From positions 1 through 47,744 of the forward strand of contig JAKAPJ010000009.1 in assembly GCA_021807115.1 (NCBI GenBank): a DNA stretch of 47,744 nucleotides, read 5' to 3'. Within the stretch, counting starts at the first letter, position 1. Every line of letters begins with the position of its first letter. The DNA comes from Microcaldota archaeon. GTDB taxonomy: Archaea > Micrarchaeota > Micrarchaeia > Micrarchaeales > Micrarchaeaceae. Under the pieces are notes generated by a model, which was not told the DNA's origin, did not search any database, and saw only the letters and a program-made list of their open reading frames with translations. Positions 26,762 to 34,425 of this stretch are shown here, piece after piece. Made by a program: the position numbers and the translations under genes.

Positions 26762-27801
26762 TGGATAACGTGCGCGCGGTCGGTTTCAGGAGGTACGGGG
26801 GTCCGGAGGTCCTCGAGAGCATGAGCCTGCCAAGGCCGAGGCCCATGGAGGGGAACGCCATTGTGAGGCTGCTGTGCACGTCAGTAAACAGGATTGACAC
26901 GCTTGTGAGGAACGGCGGCAGGAACCTGCCGCTGGCAATGCCCCATGTGCCAGGCTGTGACGTAGTCGGGATAGTAGAAGAGATTAGGGGACGGAGCGAC
27001 GGGGTTTCGGTTGGGGATTTGGTTGTGGCAAATACATTATACGGATGCGGAGGATGCGCCAGCTGCAGGAATGGGGATGAGGTGTCGTGCAGCAGATGGA
27101 AGATGGTAGGGGTGGACATAAACGGGTCATACGAAGAGTTCGTAAGGGTCCCGACATCCACCCTTGTAAGGCCGCCTGGGCTGTTCAGTGCCGAGGAACT
27201 CGCCGCGATGCCGATAAGCCTTTCCATAGCGTGGAGGGCCCTGCGCGTGGTGGGAAAGGCCAAGAGGGGGGAAACTGTGGTGATAAGAGGCGCGTCGGGC
27301 AGCAGTGGGATATTCGGGCTCCTGCTTGCCAAGGCCATGGGGCTGAGGACTATAGCCGTCAGCAGGGACGCGATCAAGATGAAGAAGCTTAGGGAGATGG
27401 GGGCGGACATCGTAATTGGAGGAGGTGAGACGGAGGCCGGCATCGCAGACACAATACTTGGGGCCACGGATGGAGAGGGAGCTGACATAGTCATAGAACC
27501 GTTTGGCGCTACGCTGGCGCAGTCGATAAGGCTTGCAAGGCACGGGGGCAGGATAGTTGTGTATGGGGCATTGGCAGGCGCGGCGGCAAACATAGATATA
27601 AAGCAGCTGTACCTGAAGAATATAAGCGTTGCCGGGACCCACAACTCAAGCAGAGGCGAACTGAAGGAGGCAATGGGGTTTTTGGCCGAAATGAGGATAA
27701 GGCCAGTGATAGCGAAGGTGATGGGACTTGAGGAGGCGGCCAGGGCCCATTCGCTGCTGGAGGGCGGCAGGTGCTTCGGCAAGATATTGCTCAGGCCATA
27801 G
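26761..27801 (+). CDS. Zinc-containing MDR oxidoreductase, quinone-reductase-like
   Basis: A 346-residue medium-chain dehydrogenase/reductase. The N-terminal GroES-like part has VNRIDTLVRNGG and VPGCDVVG, the pattern of quinone oxidoreductases, without the GHE catalytic-zinc motif of alcohol dehydrogenases. The structural zinc lobe is kept (CGGCASCRNGDEVSC, about residues 97-111). The Rossmann part has GASGSSGIFGLLLAKAMG for NAD(P)H. Expected to reduce quinones or enones in the cytoplasm. It starts with GTG at 26761, sharing one base with the UbiA stop TAG, so it is translationally coupled. It is under the same palindrome-bearing promoter, as expected if the regulator senses quinones. Confidence 0.82.
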   Translation: MDNVRAVGFRRYGGPEVLESMSLPRPRPMEGNAIVRLLCTSVNRIDTLVRNGGRNLPLAMPHVPGCDVVGIVEEIRGRSDGVSVGDLVVANTLYGCGGCASCRNGDEVSCSRWKMVGVDINGSYEEFVRVPTSTLVRPPGLFSAEELAAMPISLSIAWRALRVVGKAKRGETVVIRGASGSSGIFGLLLAKAMGLRTIAVSRDAIKMKKLREMGADIVIGGGETEAGIADTILGATDGEGADIVIEPFGATLAQSIRLARHGGRIVVYGALAGAAANIDIKQLYLKNISVAGTHNSSRGELKEAMGFLAEMRIRPVIAKVMGLEEAARAHSLLEGGRCFGKILLRP

Positions 27802-28430
27802 GTGATAACACGGAAAAACTGTCTTACTATGCATATCTCGCGCTGCCACTAGCGCTGTGGCCGCTGTCATTCATAGTGCTGCGGTCGTCTTTCATTTATG
27901 CGATGTGCGCATCGACGTTCGTACTCGCATCCTTCTCCTTGATTAGGTACAGGGGGCGCATAAAATGGGGCACGCTGTCCCCCTCATCGCTCGCGGCGGG
28001 CGTTGTGGGCGCGGTGGTGCTGTACCTCCTCTTCCTGTTCGGCTACGTGGCGGCGCCGCTGGTCGGACTTTCAGGGTCCGTAGCAGGGGCGTTCGGGATG
28101 ATATACGCAGCAAACACCAAGGCCGAACTGGTGTTCCTGCTGGCGCTTATAGGCGTGTTCGAGGAAATATATTGGAGAGGGGGAATCCAGGGGATAGCGT
28201 CAGGGAAAGGCGGACTTATGGGGCGCATGCCATGGGCGGCAGCTGCCGCGTATTACACCTTGGTGCACATCTCCACGCTCAACCCAATACTTGTCATAGC
28301 TGCGCTGTTCGTAGGGCTCATGACGAGCCTGATAGCGCATAAGTACGGCATAATAGCATCCACACTCACGCACATACTGTGGATAGAGGCGATTATAGTG
28401 TTCCTGCCGCTTACCGCCCTTGCGCTCTAG
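27771..28430 (+). CDS. CPBP-family intramembrane protease (CAAX protease-like)
   Basis: A 219-residue protein with seven to eight hydrophobic helices. It has the diagnostic glutamate pair FEEIYWRGGIQG (EExxxR, about residues 126-137), a His in YTLVHIST, and THILW near the end, the metal/active-site pattern of the ABI/CPBP (Rce1-like) family. Substrate unknown. The only in-frame start that keeps the first helix is a GTG at 27771, after GGAGGGCGGCAG; this overlaps the MDR gene by 31 bases. It is the third gene of the UbiA operon and converges with the glyoxalase-fold gene, sharing 4 bases at the stops. Confidence 0.8.
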   Translation: MLRQDIAQAIGDNTEKLSYYAYLALPLALWPLSFIVLRSSFIYAMCASTFVLASFSLIRYRGRIKWGTLSPSSLAAGVVGAVVLYLLFLFGYVAAPLVGLSGSVAGAFGMIYAANTKAELVFLLALIGVFEEIYWRGGIQGIASGKGGLMGRMPWAAAAAYYTLVHISTLNPILVIAALFVGLMTSLIAHKYGIIASTLTHILWIEAIIVFLPLTALAL

Positions 28431-28834
28431 CCCCGGGACTTGGACTCGCTGCGCAGCCCTACCCATATCCCATTGGGATCCTTGACGAAGCCCATGGATA
28501 TCTTGGTGCCTTCCCGCTCAAAGTCGTGCAGCTCCATCGCGACTGGCGCGCCTGCGGACACAAGCGCCTTGTACTGCCGCTTTGCATCCTTGACCACAAA
28601 CATTAGGTGGTCCAGCTCCACGCCATCCTGCTTCCAGGGCGCGTACATCCTGCAACCCCTCGAGTACCACATCAGGTTTATGCGCTGCTTGGTTGACTTG
28701 TCCTCAAGGCTGACGATCTCCTCGCCGGGTATCGGGCTGCGCTTGCCCACCACCTTCAGCCCCATACCCCTTGTGTAGAACCTTACGGATTTCCCCATGT
28801 CTTTTACCCTTATGCTCGTGTATGCCAGTCCCAT
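28427..28834 (-). CDS. VOC/glyoxalase-fold protein
   Basis: A 135-residue single-domain vicinal-oxygen-chelate protein: GLAYTSIRVKDMGKSVRFYTRGMGLKVV at the N-terminus, DHLMFVVKDAKRQYKALVSAGAP in the second half, and FVKDPNGIWVGL at the end. In lactoylglutathione lyases the metal ligands include a His in the first strand and a Glu in the last (n-x-IEL). Here those places read Tyr-Thr and Gly, so metal binding is doubtful and the enzyme may be a different VOC type or a binding protein. The ATG at 28834 follows GGTGA; the frame runs open far upstream, but those residues do not belong to the fold. Confidence 0.78.
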   Translation of the reverse strand: MGLAYTSIRVKDMGKSVRFYTRGMGLKVVGKRSPIPGEEIVSLEDKSTKQRINLMWYSRGCRMYAPWKQDGVELDHLMFVVKDAKRQYKALVSAGAPVAMELHDFEREGTKISMGFVKDPNGIWVGLRSESKSRG

Positions 28835-28969
28835 TGTATTCACCAATACATAATGCCATGAAAATTTAATAATATGATGCCGCACGTTGTTGTGGCGGGA
28901 CTGCTCGGTTACTTGATGGAATTGCGAAAAGCAGTTTTCAATTGCTATCAAAACGAATAGTGCTGTGCC

Positions 28970-28976
28970 TAAAAAT
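28970..28976 (+). promoter_or_regulatory. TATA box of the cytochrome b gene
   Basis: TAAAAAT, about 35 bases before the ATG at 29008. A palindrome GAAAA-GCAG-TTTTC at 28926-28939 lies upstream and could be a separate operator. Confidence 0.45.
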
Positions 28977-29007
28977 GTGAATGTTTCTATTTCTGGTGGG
29001 AGATTAG

Positions 29008-30438
29008 ATGAAGGCTTCGGAGGGCAATAGCATACTGGACGACATAAAAGGGGTAATCGACGATTACACGATAAAGAGCGGGCCATCATACAGCAATAAC
29101 TTCTTTTTCACGATTGGGGTGTACCTTCTTGCGCTCTTCGGGCTGCTGGCCCTGACCGGAATAATAATGGTGCTCTTTGGCCCGTTCTGGTGGGACCTCA
29201 CGCCGGTGGGGACGTTCATACGCAGCATACACACATGGGCCGCTGAGGCGTTCGTCACATTGATATTCATACACCTCCTGGTGAACTTCAGCACCTCCGC
29301 CTTCAAGAACAGGAAGCTTATGTGGATGATAGGGTGTGCCATGCTCATGCTGGCCATGCTGGAGTTCGCATTCGGGGTTGGCATGGGAGGGAGCATAGTG
29401 GCGCAGGTCAACCAGCAGGCTGGCGCTGACCTTTGGAACGGCATGGGGCTGGGATACTGGATAAACCCGATGAACTCGGGGGCAGTGTTCGGCTGGCACG
29501 TAGCCGCAATACCGATAGTGCTTATAGTGCTGATGCTGCTGCACTACAGCGTAATGCGCAGGCGCGGGCTGAGCACGCCGTACAGGAGCGACATACCATA
29601 CACCACGGCGCACATAAACCACATGACCATGTACAAGAGAACTGCCTATGTTTTTGCGGTAGTGCTTGTGTTCGCTATACTGTTCAGGGCGCCTTACATC
29701 CCGCCGCTTACGATAAGCCAGGCTGCAACGCAGCAGCCCGATGCGGTTGCCAGCGCATTCCTGAACGAATCCAACATGTCATCCGCGACAGCCACGTACT
29801 TTGACACCATAGACCCGTACTCGTTCAGCACCAGGACGGTGTACGTGACTGATCCCTACTCGGTTTACCTCAACCTGACGCATTCGAAGAACTTGCAGGC
29901 GCAGTTCATGTCGGAGAGCGCTTCGCAGCAGAATGCCACGATGGCCGAGGCATACGCATACTTCCGGGCAAATGGCACAATCAAGGACGGCATGAATTCG
30001 TCAAACCCCATGATAGCACTCGCATCCGCTCTTACGTACATGTCCCAGACCGGCGCTTACCAGCCGATTCTGCAGAACGAGGTGGAGAGCGGCCTGAACA
30101 CCACATACGTGATAAGGTTCCTATATGATACTGGGGTGCTGTGGGATGTAGGGGCGCAGTACAACCTGAGCGTGCCGCAGTGGGGCATGATGAGCATAGG
30201 CGCGCCGAGCTGGTCGCTGCAATACTGGCTGTACCCGTACAACCTTATGCAGATAGACACGGCAAGCATGCCATGGTGGAGCGACTTGGAAAACGGATCG
30301 GTGGCCATTTTCGCCTTCATGGTCCTGCTTTTCTTGCCGTACATACCAGGGCTCAAGCAGCTGCCTGACAAGATAGGCCTCTACAAGCTGTTCTGGAACA
30401 AGTACACCGTTCCTGAAATGAAGAAAGGGAAAAAGTGA
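29008..30438 (+). CDS. Cytochrome b (b6-like heme pairs) with a large extracellular domain
   Basis: A 476-residue membrane protein. Four helices at about residues 32-58, 73-95, 103-126 and 159-183 form the heme-binding bundle. Heme ligands are visible: H75 and H89 (13 residues apart) and H164 and H179 (14 between); the 14-residue gap is the cytochrome b6 spacing, rather than the 13 of bc1. A fifth helix (about 211-228) is followed by about 195 residues of soluble, sequon-rich sequence outside the membrane and a last helix near 430-450. It should carry electrons from quinol across the membrane in a bc/b6f-like complex. No Rieske protein or other subunit gene is adjacent. The heme operon directly downstream could supply its heme. 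Confidence 0.85.
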   Translation: MKASEGNSILDDIKGVIDDYTIKSGPSYSNNFFFTIGVYLLALFGLLALTGIIMVLFGPFWWDLTPVGTFIRSIHTWAAEAFVTLIFIHLLVNFSTSAFKNRKLMWMIGCAMLMLAMLEFAFGVGMGGSIVAQVNQQAGADLWNGMGLGYWINPMNSGAVFGWHVAAIPIVLIVLMLLHYSVMRRRGLSTPYRSDIPYTTAHINHMTMYKRTAYVFAVVLVFAILFRAPYIPPLTISQAATQQPDAVASAFLNESNMSSATATYFDTIDPYSFSTRTVYVTDPYSVYLNLTHSKNLQAQFMSESASQQNATMAEAYAYFRANGTIKDGMNSSNPMIALASALTYMSQTGAYQPILQNEVESGLNTTYVIRFLYDTGVLWDVGAQYNLSVPQWGMMSIGAPSWSLQYWLYPYNLMQIDTASMPWWSDLENGSVAIFAFMVLLFLPYIPGLKQLPDKIGLYKLFWNKYTVPEMKKGKK

Positions 30439-30446
30439 TGCCGCCG

Positions 30447-30467
30447 CCTGCCGGGATTCCTGGCAGG
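30447..30467 (+). terminator. Hairpin just after the cytochrome b stop
   Basis: CCTGCC at 30447-30452 pairs with GGCAGG at 30462-30467 around a 9-base loop, 9 bases after the TGA. No clear T-run follows, so this may be an mRNA-end stabiliser rather than a terminator. Confidence 0.35.
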
Positions 30468-30530
30468 ATGGCGCACGGCACCCGCCCTCCCTGTGATTAG
30501 AGGGGGGCGCGGCCCGAAGCCTTGAGTCGG

Positions 30531-30582
30531 ATGCGCTTTGGGGCAGGATGGCACGTCATGGGTTTTGGTTTGCAAAGCGCAT
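30531..30582. repeat. Perfect 10-bp inverted repeat, possible small RNA or mRNA hairpin
   Basis: ATGCGCTTTG at 30531-30540 and CAAAGCGCAT at 30573-30582 are exact reverse complements around a 32-base loop. It lies between the cytochrome b gene and the heme promoter. Its closing stem begins ATGCG, like the two small-RNA copies, but the interior does not match them. Confidence 0.4.
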
Positions 30583-30625
30583 GTTGGCGCAGGAGGCAAA
30601 ACTATCAATGCGGATACTGCCCTGC

Positions 30626-30633
30626 ATAAATAT
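30626..30633 (+). promoter_or_regulatory. TATA box of the heme operon
   Basis: ATAAATAT; the predicted start of transcription is near 30655, giving a leader of about 60 bases before hemE. No HxlR-type palindrome lies upstream, so this operon is not part of that set. Confidence 0.5.
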
Positions 30634-30716
30634 GCCAGTCCGCAAATGGTTTAATTGACTACACGGACCGACGACACCGGCGTGGCCGGATGCGCGGGCG
30701 GGGGGTCTGGGATTTT

Positions 30717-31751
30717 ATGGCTGGCAGGGATGGCATTTTCATCAGGGCGTGCAGGATGAAGAAAAGCAGCCGCACGCCGGTCTGGTTCATGAGGCAGGCG
30801 GGCAGGTTCCTGCCCGAATACAGGAAGCTAAGGAAGCAGTACGGATTCATGGACATAGTAAAGGACCCGAAGCTTGCCGCAGCGGTAACCCTCATGCCTG
30901 TGGAACGGCTCGGGGTAGATGCTGCGATACTGTTTTCCGACATCATGACCCCCTTGGAGGGGATGGGGGTGCGGTTCAGGATTGAGGACGGCATTGGGCC
31001 TGTTGTGGATGCGCCGGTGAGGGACTTCTATGATGTGGAGTCGCTGCGCGAACTGGATCCCTATGAGTCCACCGCTTTTGTGATGGAGGCAGTAAGGCGC
31101 TCGAAAAGGGCCCTGCACGGCAGGACGCCTCTTATAGGGTTCGCAGGCGCGCCGTTCACCCTGGCGACATACCTGGTTGAAGGGAAAAGATCCGAAGACC
31201 TCTCTGTCACAAAGTCTTTCATGCACAGCAAAAGCGACGCATGGCACGCGCTCATGGAACGCCTGGCTGCCGCTTCTGCCGAATACCTTTCCGCGCAGGT
31301 GCTGTCTGGTGCAGATGCGGTGCAGCTGTTCGACAGCTGGGCAGGCGGCCTCAGCCCCGCGGACTACGAGGAATACGTCCTTCCTTATGTAAAGGACATT
31401 TTCAGGCGCCTGAGGGGCATGGAGGTACCGACCATATACTTCAGCACTGGCACATCGGTAATGCTTGATTCAGTGGGGAGGACCGGTGCGAATGTTATAA
31501 GCGTGGACTGGCGCATAGACATAGGGGATGCATGGGATAAGATAGGCAAGAAGGCGCTGCAGGGCAACCTTGACCCTGCGCTCATGCTATGCGACATCAA
31601 GACAATAAGGGAGAGGGCGGGTAGGATACTTGATAGGGTGGGCGGGAGGCCTGGTCACATATTCAACCTCGGGCACGGGATGCCGCCTACGACCCCGGTT
31701 GATAACGCAGCAGGGCTGGTAAGCGCGGTGCACGAATACGGTGCGCACTGA
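30717..31751 (+). CDS. hemE: Uroporphyrinogen decarboxylase
   Basis: A 344-residue cytoplasmic enzyme that removes four carboxyl groups from uroporphyrinogen III to give coproporphyrinogen III. The signature RTPVWFMRQAGRFLPEYRKLR (about residues 17-37) holds the two Arg that bind substrate carboxylates. AILFSDIMTPLEGMG contains the catalytic Asp, and GFAGAPFTLATYLVEG and the late HIFNLGHGMPPTTP (catalytic-region His) are also kept. The ATG at 30717 follows a purine-rich GGGGGTCTGGG; an upstream ATG at 30690 would add nine residues outside the family. First gene of the nine-gene heme operon. Confidence 0.95.
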   Translation: MAGRDGIFIRACRMKKSSRTPVWFMRQAGRFLPEYRKLRKQYGFMDIVKDPKLAAAVTLMPVERLGVDAAILFSDIMTPLEGMGVRFRIEDGIGPVVDAPVRDFYDVESLRELDPYESTAFVMEAVRRSKRALHGRTPLIGFAGAPFTLATYLVEGKRSEDLSVTKSFMHSKSDAWHALMERLAAASAEYLSAQVLSGADAVQLFDSWAGGLSPADYEEYVLPYVKDIFRRLRGMEVPTIYFSTGTSVMLDSVGRTGANVISVDWRIDIGDAWDKIGKKALQGNLDPALMLCDIKTIRERAGRILDRVGGRPGHIFNLGHGMPPTTPVDNAAGLVSAVHEYGAH

Positions 31752-31760
31752 GGTGGTAGC

Positions 31761-32699
31761 ATGGGTAATGTGGCTGGAATTATAATGATGGCGTACGGGT
31801 CTCCGGATTCGCCTGACGACATCGTGCCGTATCTTGCAGACATTAAGGCCAGATACGCAAGGAAAGGCACGCATGCAGGTCCGACGGAGGAAGAGATAGC
31901 CAGGCTGCGCCGCCGCTATGGGGCCATAGGCGGCCTGTCGCCGTTCAACCGCATCACTAATGAGCAGGCGGGGGCGCTGCGGGCCGAGCTGGAGCGGCGG
32001 GGGGTGCAGTCCAATGTATACATAGGGATGAAGCATTGGAAGCCGAAGATATCGGATGCCGTATCGCAAATTGTGCGTGACGGAGTAGGAAGCTTGACTG
32101 CGCTGCCCATGGCGCCATACTATTCCACGATGAGCACTGAAGGGTATAGGATGGACCTTGAGGCTGCGCTCGAAGGCGAAGGGGCGAAACCTGAGATAAG
32201 ATTCATAAGGGATTGGCACATGAATGGCGCGTTCATAGATTCCTGGTCCGAAAGCCTGCGCGCGGCGATCAGGGCAATGCGGACCACGGTTGACGACACC
32301 CGCATAGTCTTTACCACCCACAGCCTGCCTAGCGCGATATTGAAGATCAAGGACCCGTACCCTGCACAGTTTGCAGAGACTGCCGCAGCCGTTGCCACGG
32401 CAGTGGGATCGAAGAACTGGTCAATCGCTTACCAGAGCGGCGGGGGGCGGGACGGATGGCTTGGCCCGGACATAACGGCGGTGCTGGAGGGGCTGGTTTC
32501 GTCAGGGGGCGGCAACGTGCTCGTAGCGCCGATAGGCTTCGTGGCCGAGAACCTTGAGACAATGTATGACATAGACATAGAGTGCGTCCGCACGTTCAAG
32601 GGGCGCGGGCTGAATATATCAAGGGCCGCTGCGCCAAACGCATCGCCGCGCTTCGTGGATGCTCTCGTTTCTGTGGTGACCGGGGTGGAACGCGCATGA
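31761..32699 (+). CDS. hemH: Ferrochelatase, Bacillus-type (coproporphyrin ferrochelatase-like)
   Basis: A 312-residue enzyme that inserts Fe(II) into a porphyrin. It is close in pattern to Bacillus subtilis HemH/CpfC: MAYGS near the start (metal-site Tyr), RYGAIGGLSPFNRIT, YIGMKHWKPKI, FTTHSLP with the catalytic His, WLGPDI, and PIGFVAENLETMYDID with the catalytic Glu. In that bacterial group the substrate is coproporphyrin III rather than protoporphyrin IX, so with the oxidase encoded next in the operon the product is probably coproheme. It starts 9 bases after hemE and overlaps hemC by 4 bases. The symbol cpfC may be more exact. Confidence 0.93.
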   Translation: MGNVAGIIMMAYGSPDSPDDIVPYLADIKARYARKGTHAGPTEEEIARLRRRYGAIGGLSPFNRITNEQAGALRAELERRGVQSNVYIGMKHWKPKISDAVSQIVRDGVGSLTALPMAPYYSTMSTEGYRMDLEAALEGEGAKPEIRFIRDWHMNGAFIDSWSESLRAAIRAMRTTVDDTRIVFTTHSLPSAILKIKDPYPAQFAETAAAVATAVGSKNWSIAYQSGGGRDGWLGPDITAVLEGLVSSGGGNVLVAPIGFVAENLETMYDIDIECVRTFKGRGLNISRAAAPNASPRFVDALVSVVTGVERA

Positions 32700-33634
32700 T
32701 GCAATTGAGGATAGGCACAAGGGGCAGCAGGCTGGCGCTGATACAGACAGGGACAGTTGCAGGGCTCCTCAAGGCAAAGGCCGGAATCGACTCGGTTCCG
32801 GTGGTCATAAAGACAGCAGGGGACATCGACCAGGGCAGGCCCCTATTCGGCATGGGGGGAAAGGGCATATTCGAAAAGGAGATAGACGCCGCTGTGCTGA
32901 ACGGTGAGGTGGACATGGCGGTGCATAGCACGAAGGACCTACCTACATCGATGGATGGCGGGCTGGTTATAGCTGCGGTGCCAGAGAGGGCTGCGGCAAA
33001 CGATGTACTCATTTCCAGAGGTGGGACCATGCTCGAAGACCTGAAAGAGAAGTCTGTCATAGGCACAAGCAGCCTGCTCAGGATAGCCGAGCTCAGGCAC
33101 ATGAGAGACGACCTCAGGGTGAAGTCGATACGCGGCAATGTCGAAACGCGCATAGCCAAGCTTGACAGGGGCGACTACGATGCCATACTGCTTGCAGAGG
33201 CAGGTGTGCGCAGGCTGGGGCTTGGCGGCAGGATAACGCAGGTCCTGCCGCTGGGGGATTTCCCGCCGGCAGCCGGGCAGGGCGCGCTTGCCGTGGTGGC
33301 GGCGGAGGAAAACGCCGAGGTAATGATGGCGCTGAGGGAGCTGAATGACAGGAATGCCATGGCCGAGGTGACCGCCGAACGCGCGGCGACCGGCACGCTT
33401 GGGGGGGGCTGTGAGGCTTCCGTGGCATCCATAGCCAGAGCGGAGGGAGGTTCGCTCACGCTTAGCTGCAGCGTATTCTCCGTAGACCCAAAAAAGGTGC
33501 TTACTGCCTCGTTGACCGGGGCCGCTGACAGCGCTGAGGAACTGGGTATCAAGGCCGGAAATGACCTGGCCTCAAGGGGCGCGGGCAGGGTGATGGATGA
33601 GTGGCGCGTTAGGGAGAAAGGTGCTTACGAATGA
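32696..33634 (+). CDS. hemC: Hydroxymethylbilane synthase (porphobilinogen deaminase)
   Basis: A 312-residue enzyme joining four porphobilinogens into hydroxymethylbilane. Motifs: RIGTRGSRLALIQT at the N-terminus, HSTKDLPT with the catalytic Asp, RGNVETRIAKLDRGDYDAILLAEAGVRRLG, and GGGCEASVAS with C239, which carries the dipyrromethane cofactor. The ATG at 32696 sits in the ATGA overlap with the hemH stop; a second ATG follows directly at 32699. The stop overlaps hemD by 4 bases. Confidence 0.95.
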   Translation: MMQLRIGTRGSRLALIQTGTVAGLLKAKAGIDSVPVVIKTAGDIDQGRPLFGMGGKGIFEKEIDAAVLNGEVDMAVHSTKDLPTSMDGGLVIAAVPERAAANDVLISRGGTMLEDLKEKSVIGTSSLLRIAELRHMRDDLRVKSIRGNVETRIAKLDRGDYDAILLAEAGVRRLGLGGRITQVLPLGDFPPAAGQGALAVVAAEENAEVMMALRELNDRNAMAEVTAERAATGTLGGGCEASVASIARAEGGSLTLSCSVFSVDPKKVLTASLTGAADSAEELGIKAGNDLASRGAGRVMDEWRVREKGAYE

Positions 33635-34425
33635 TTGAGGGCAAGGTCATAGCAGTAACTAGGGCAGACGAGGGGCAGGCCGAGGTGTCCAGAATAATTT
33701 CGGAAATGGGCGGCATACCGTTCAACATACCGGTTGTCGAGTTTGAGGGGACAGGATGTGCAGGCGCAGTCAGGGTGCTGGTAGGGGACATAATGGAGGG
33801 CAGGGTGGATTATCTGGTGTTCCTGAGCTGGAACGGCTTCAGGTACATGCTCGATGCAGCAGGAGATGGGCGCTCAGAGGCAATTGCGGCAATAAGGGAA
33901 AAGACCGTTGTGGCGGCGGTAGGTCCGGCCACTGCAGGCATGATAATGAAGGCAGGGGTAGAGGTAGGGGTGACTGCGGAAAACAGCATGGCAGAGGGGA
34001 TTGCGCATGCGCTGGCTGGCAGGGGCATTGCGGGAAAGCGCATTGCGGTGATAAGGAACGAGGCAGGAGGCGGAGGTCTGGGCGGGATGCTTTCCGGTGC
34101 CGGGGCGCAGGTCACTGAGATAGCGACATACAGGACTGTGGCCCCGAAATTCTGCGGAGCCCTGGGGCAGTTCATAGAGAAGGCTTCGGTTGGGGGGATT
34201 GACGCGGTTGTATTCGGCAGCCCGCTGGCCGCGGCAAACATGGTTGGTATGATGTCCGGATCAGTGGGCCGGGAAAGGGCGAGGGGAATCCTGGGTGGTA
34301 TGGTTATAGCCGCAATTGGGAGGTCTACGGAGGCCAAGCTTGCGGAGCTTGGCTTGAGGGCCGATGTCGTACCTGACAAGCCCGGGTTCAGGAACGTGAT
34401 AGCGATGCTGGCGGGGCGGTTGTGA
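33631..34425 (+). CDS. hemD: Uroporphyrinogen-III synthase
   Basis: A 264-residue enzyme that closes hydroxymethylbilane with inversion of ring D. The family diverges strongly, but the fold is clear: two Rossmann-like lobes starting GKVIAVTRADEGQAEVSRIISEMGG and KRIAVIRNEAGGGGLGGMLSGAGAQVTEIATYRT, the motif VVFGSPLAAANM for Thr/Ser-type substrate contacts, and a C-terminal IAAIGRSTEAKLAELGL (GxxTA-like). Position between hemC and hemA supports it. ATGA overlap with hemC; the stop shares bases with the hemA start. Confidence 0.92.
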   Translation: MIEGKVIAVTRADEGQAEVSRIISEMGGIPFNIPVVEFEGTGCAGAVRVLVGDIMEGRVDYLVFLSWNGFRYMLDAAGDGRSEAIAAIREKTVVAAVGPATAGMIMKAGVEVGVTAENSMAEGIAHALAGRGIAGKRIAVIRNEAGGGGLGGMLSGAGAQVTEIATYRTVAPKFCGALGQFIEKASVGGIDAVVFGSPLAAANMVGMMSGSVGRERARGILGGMVIAAIGRSTEAKLAELGLRADVVPDKPGFRNVIAMLAGRL

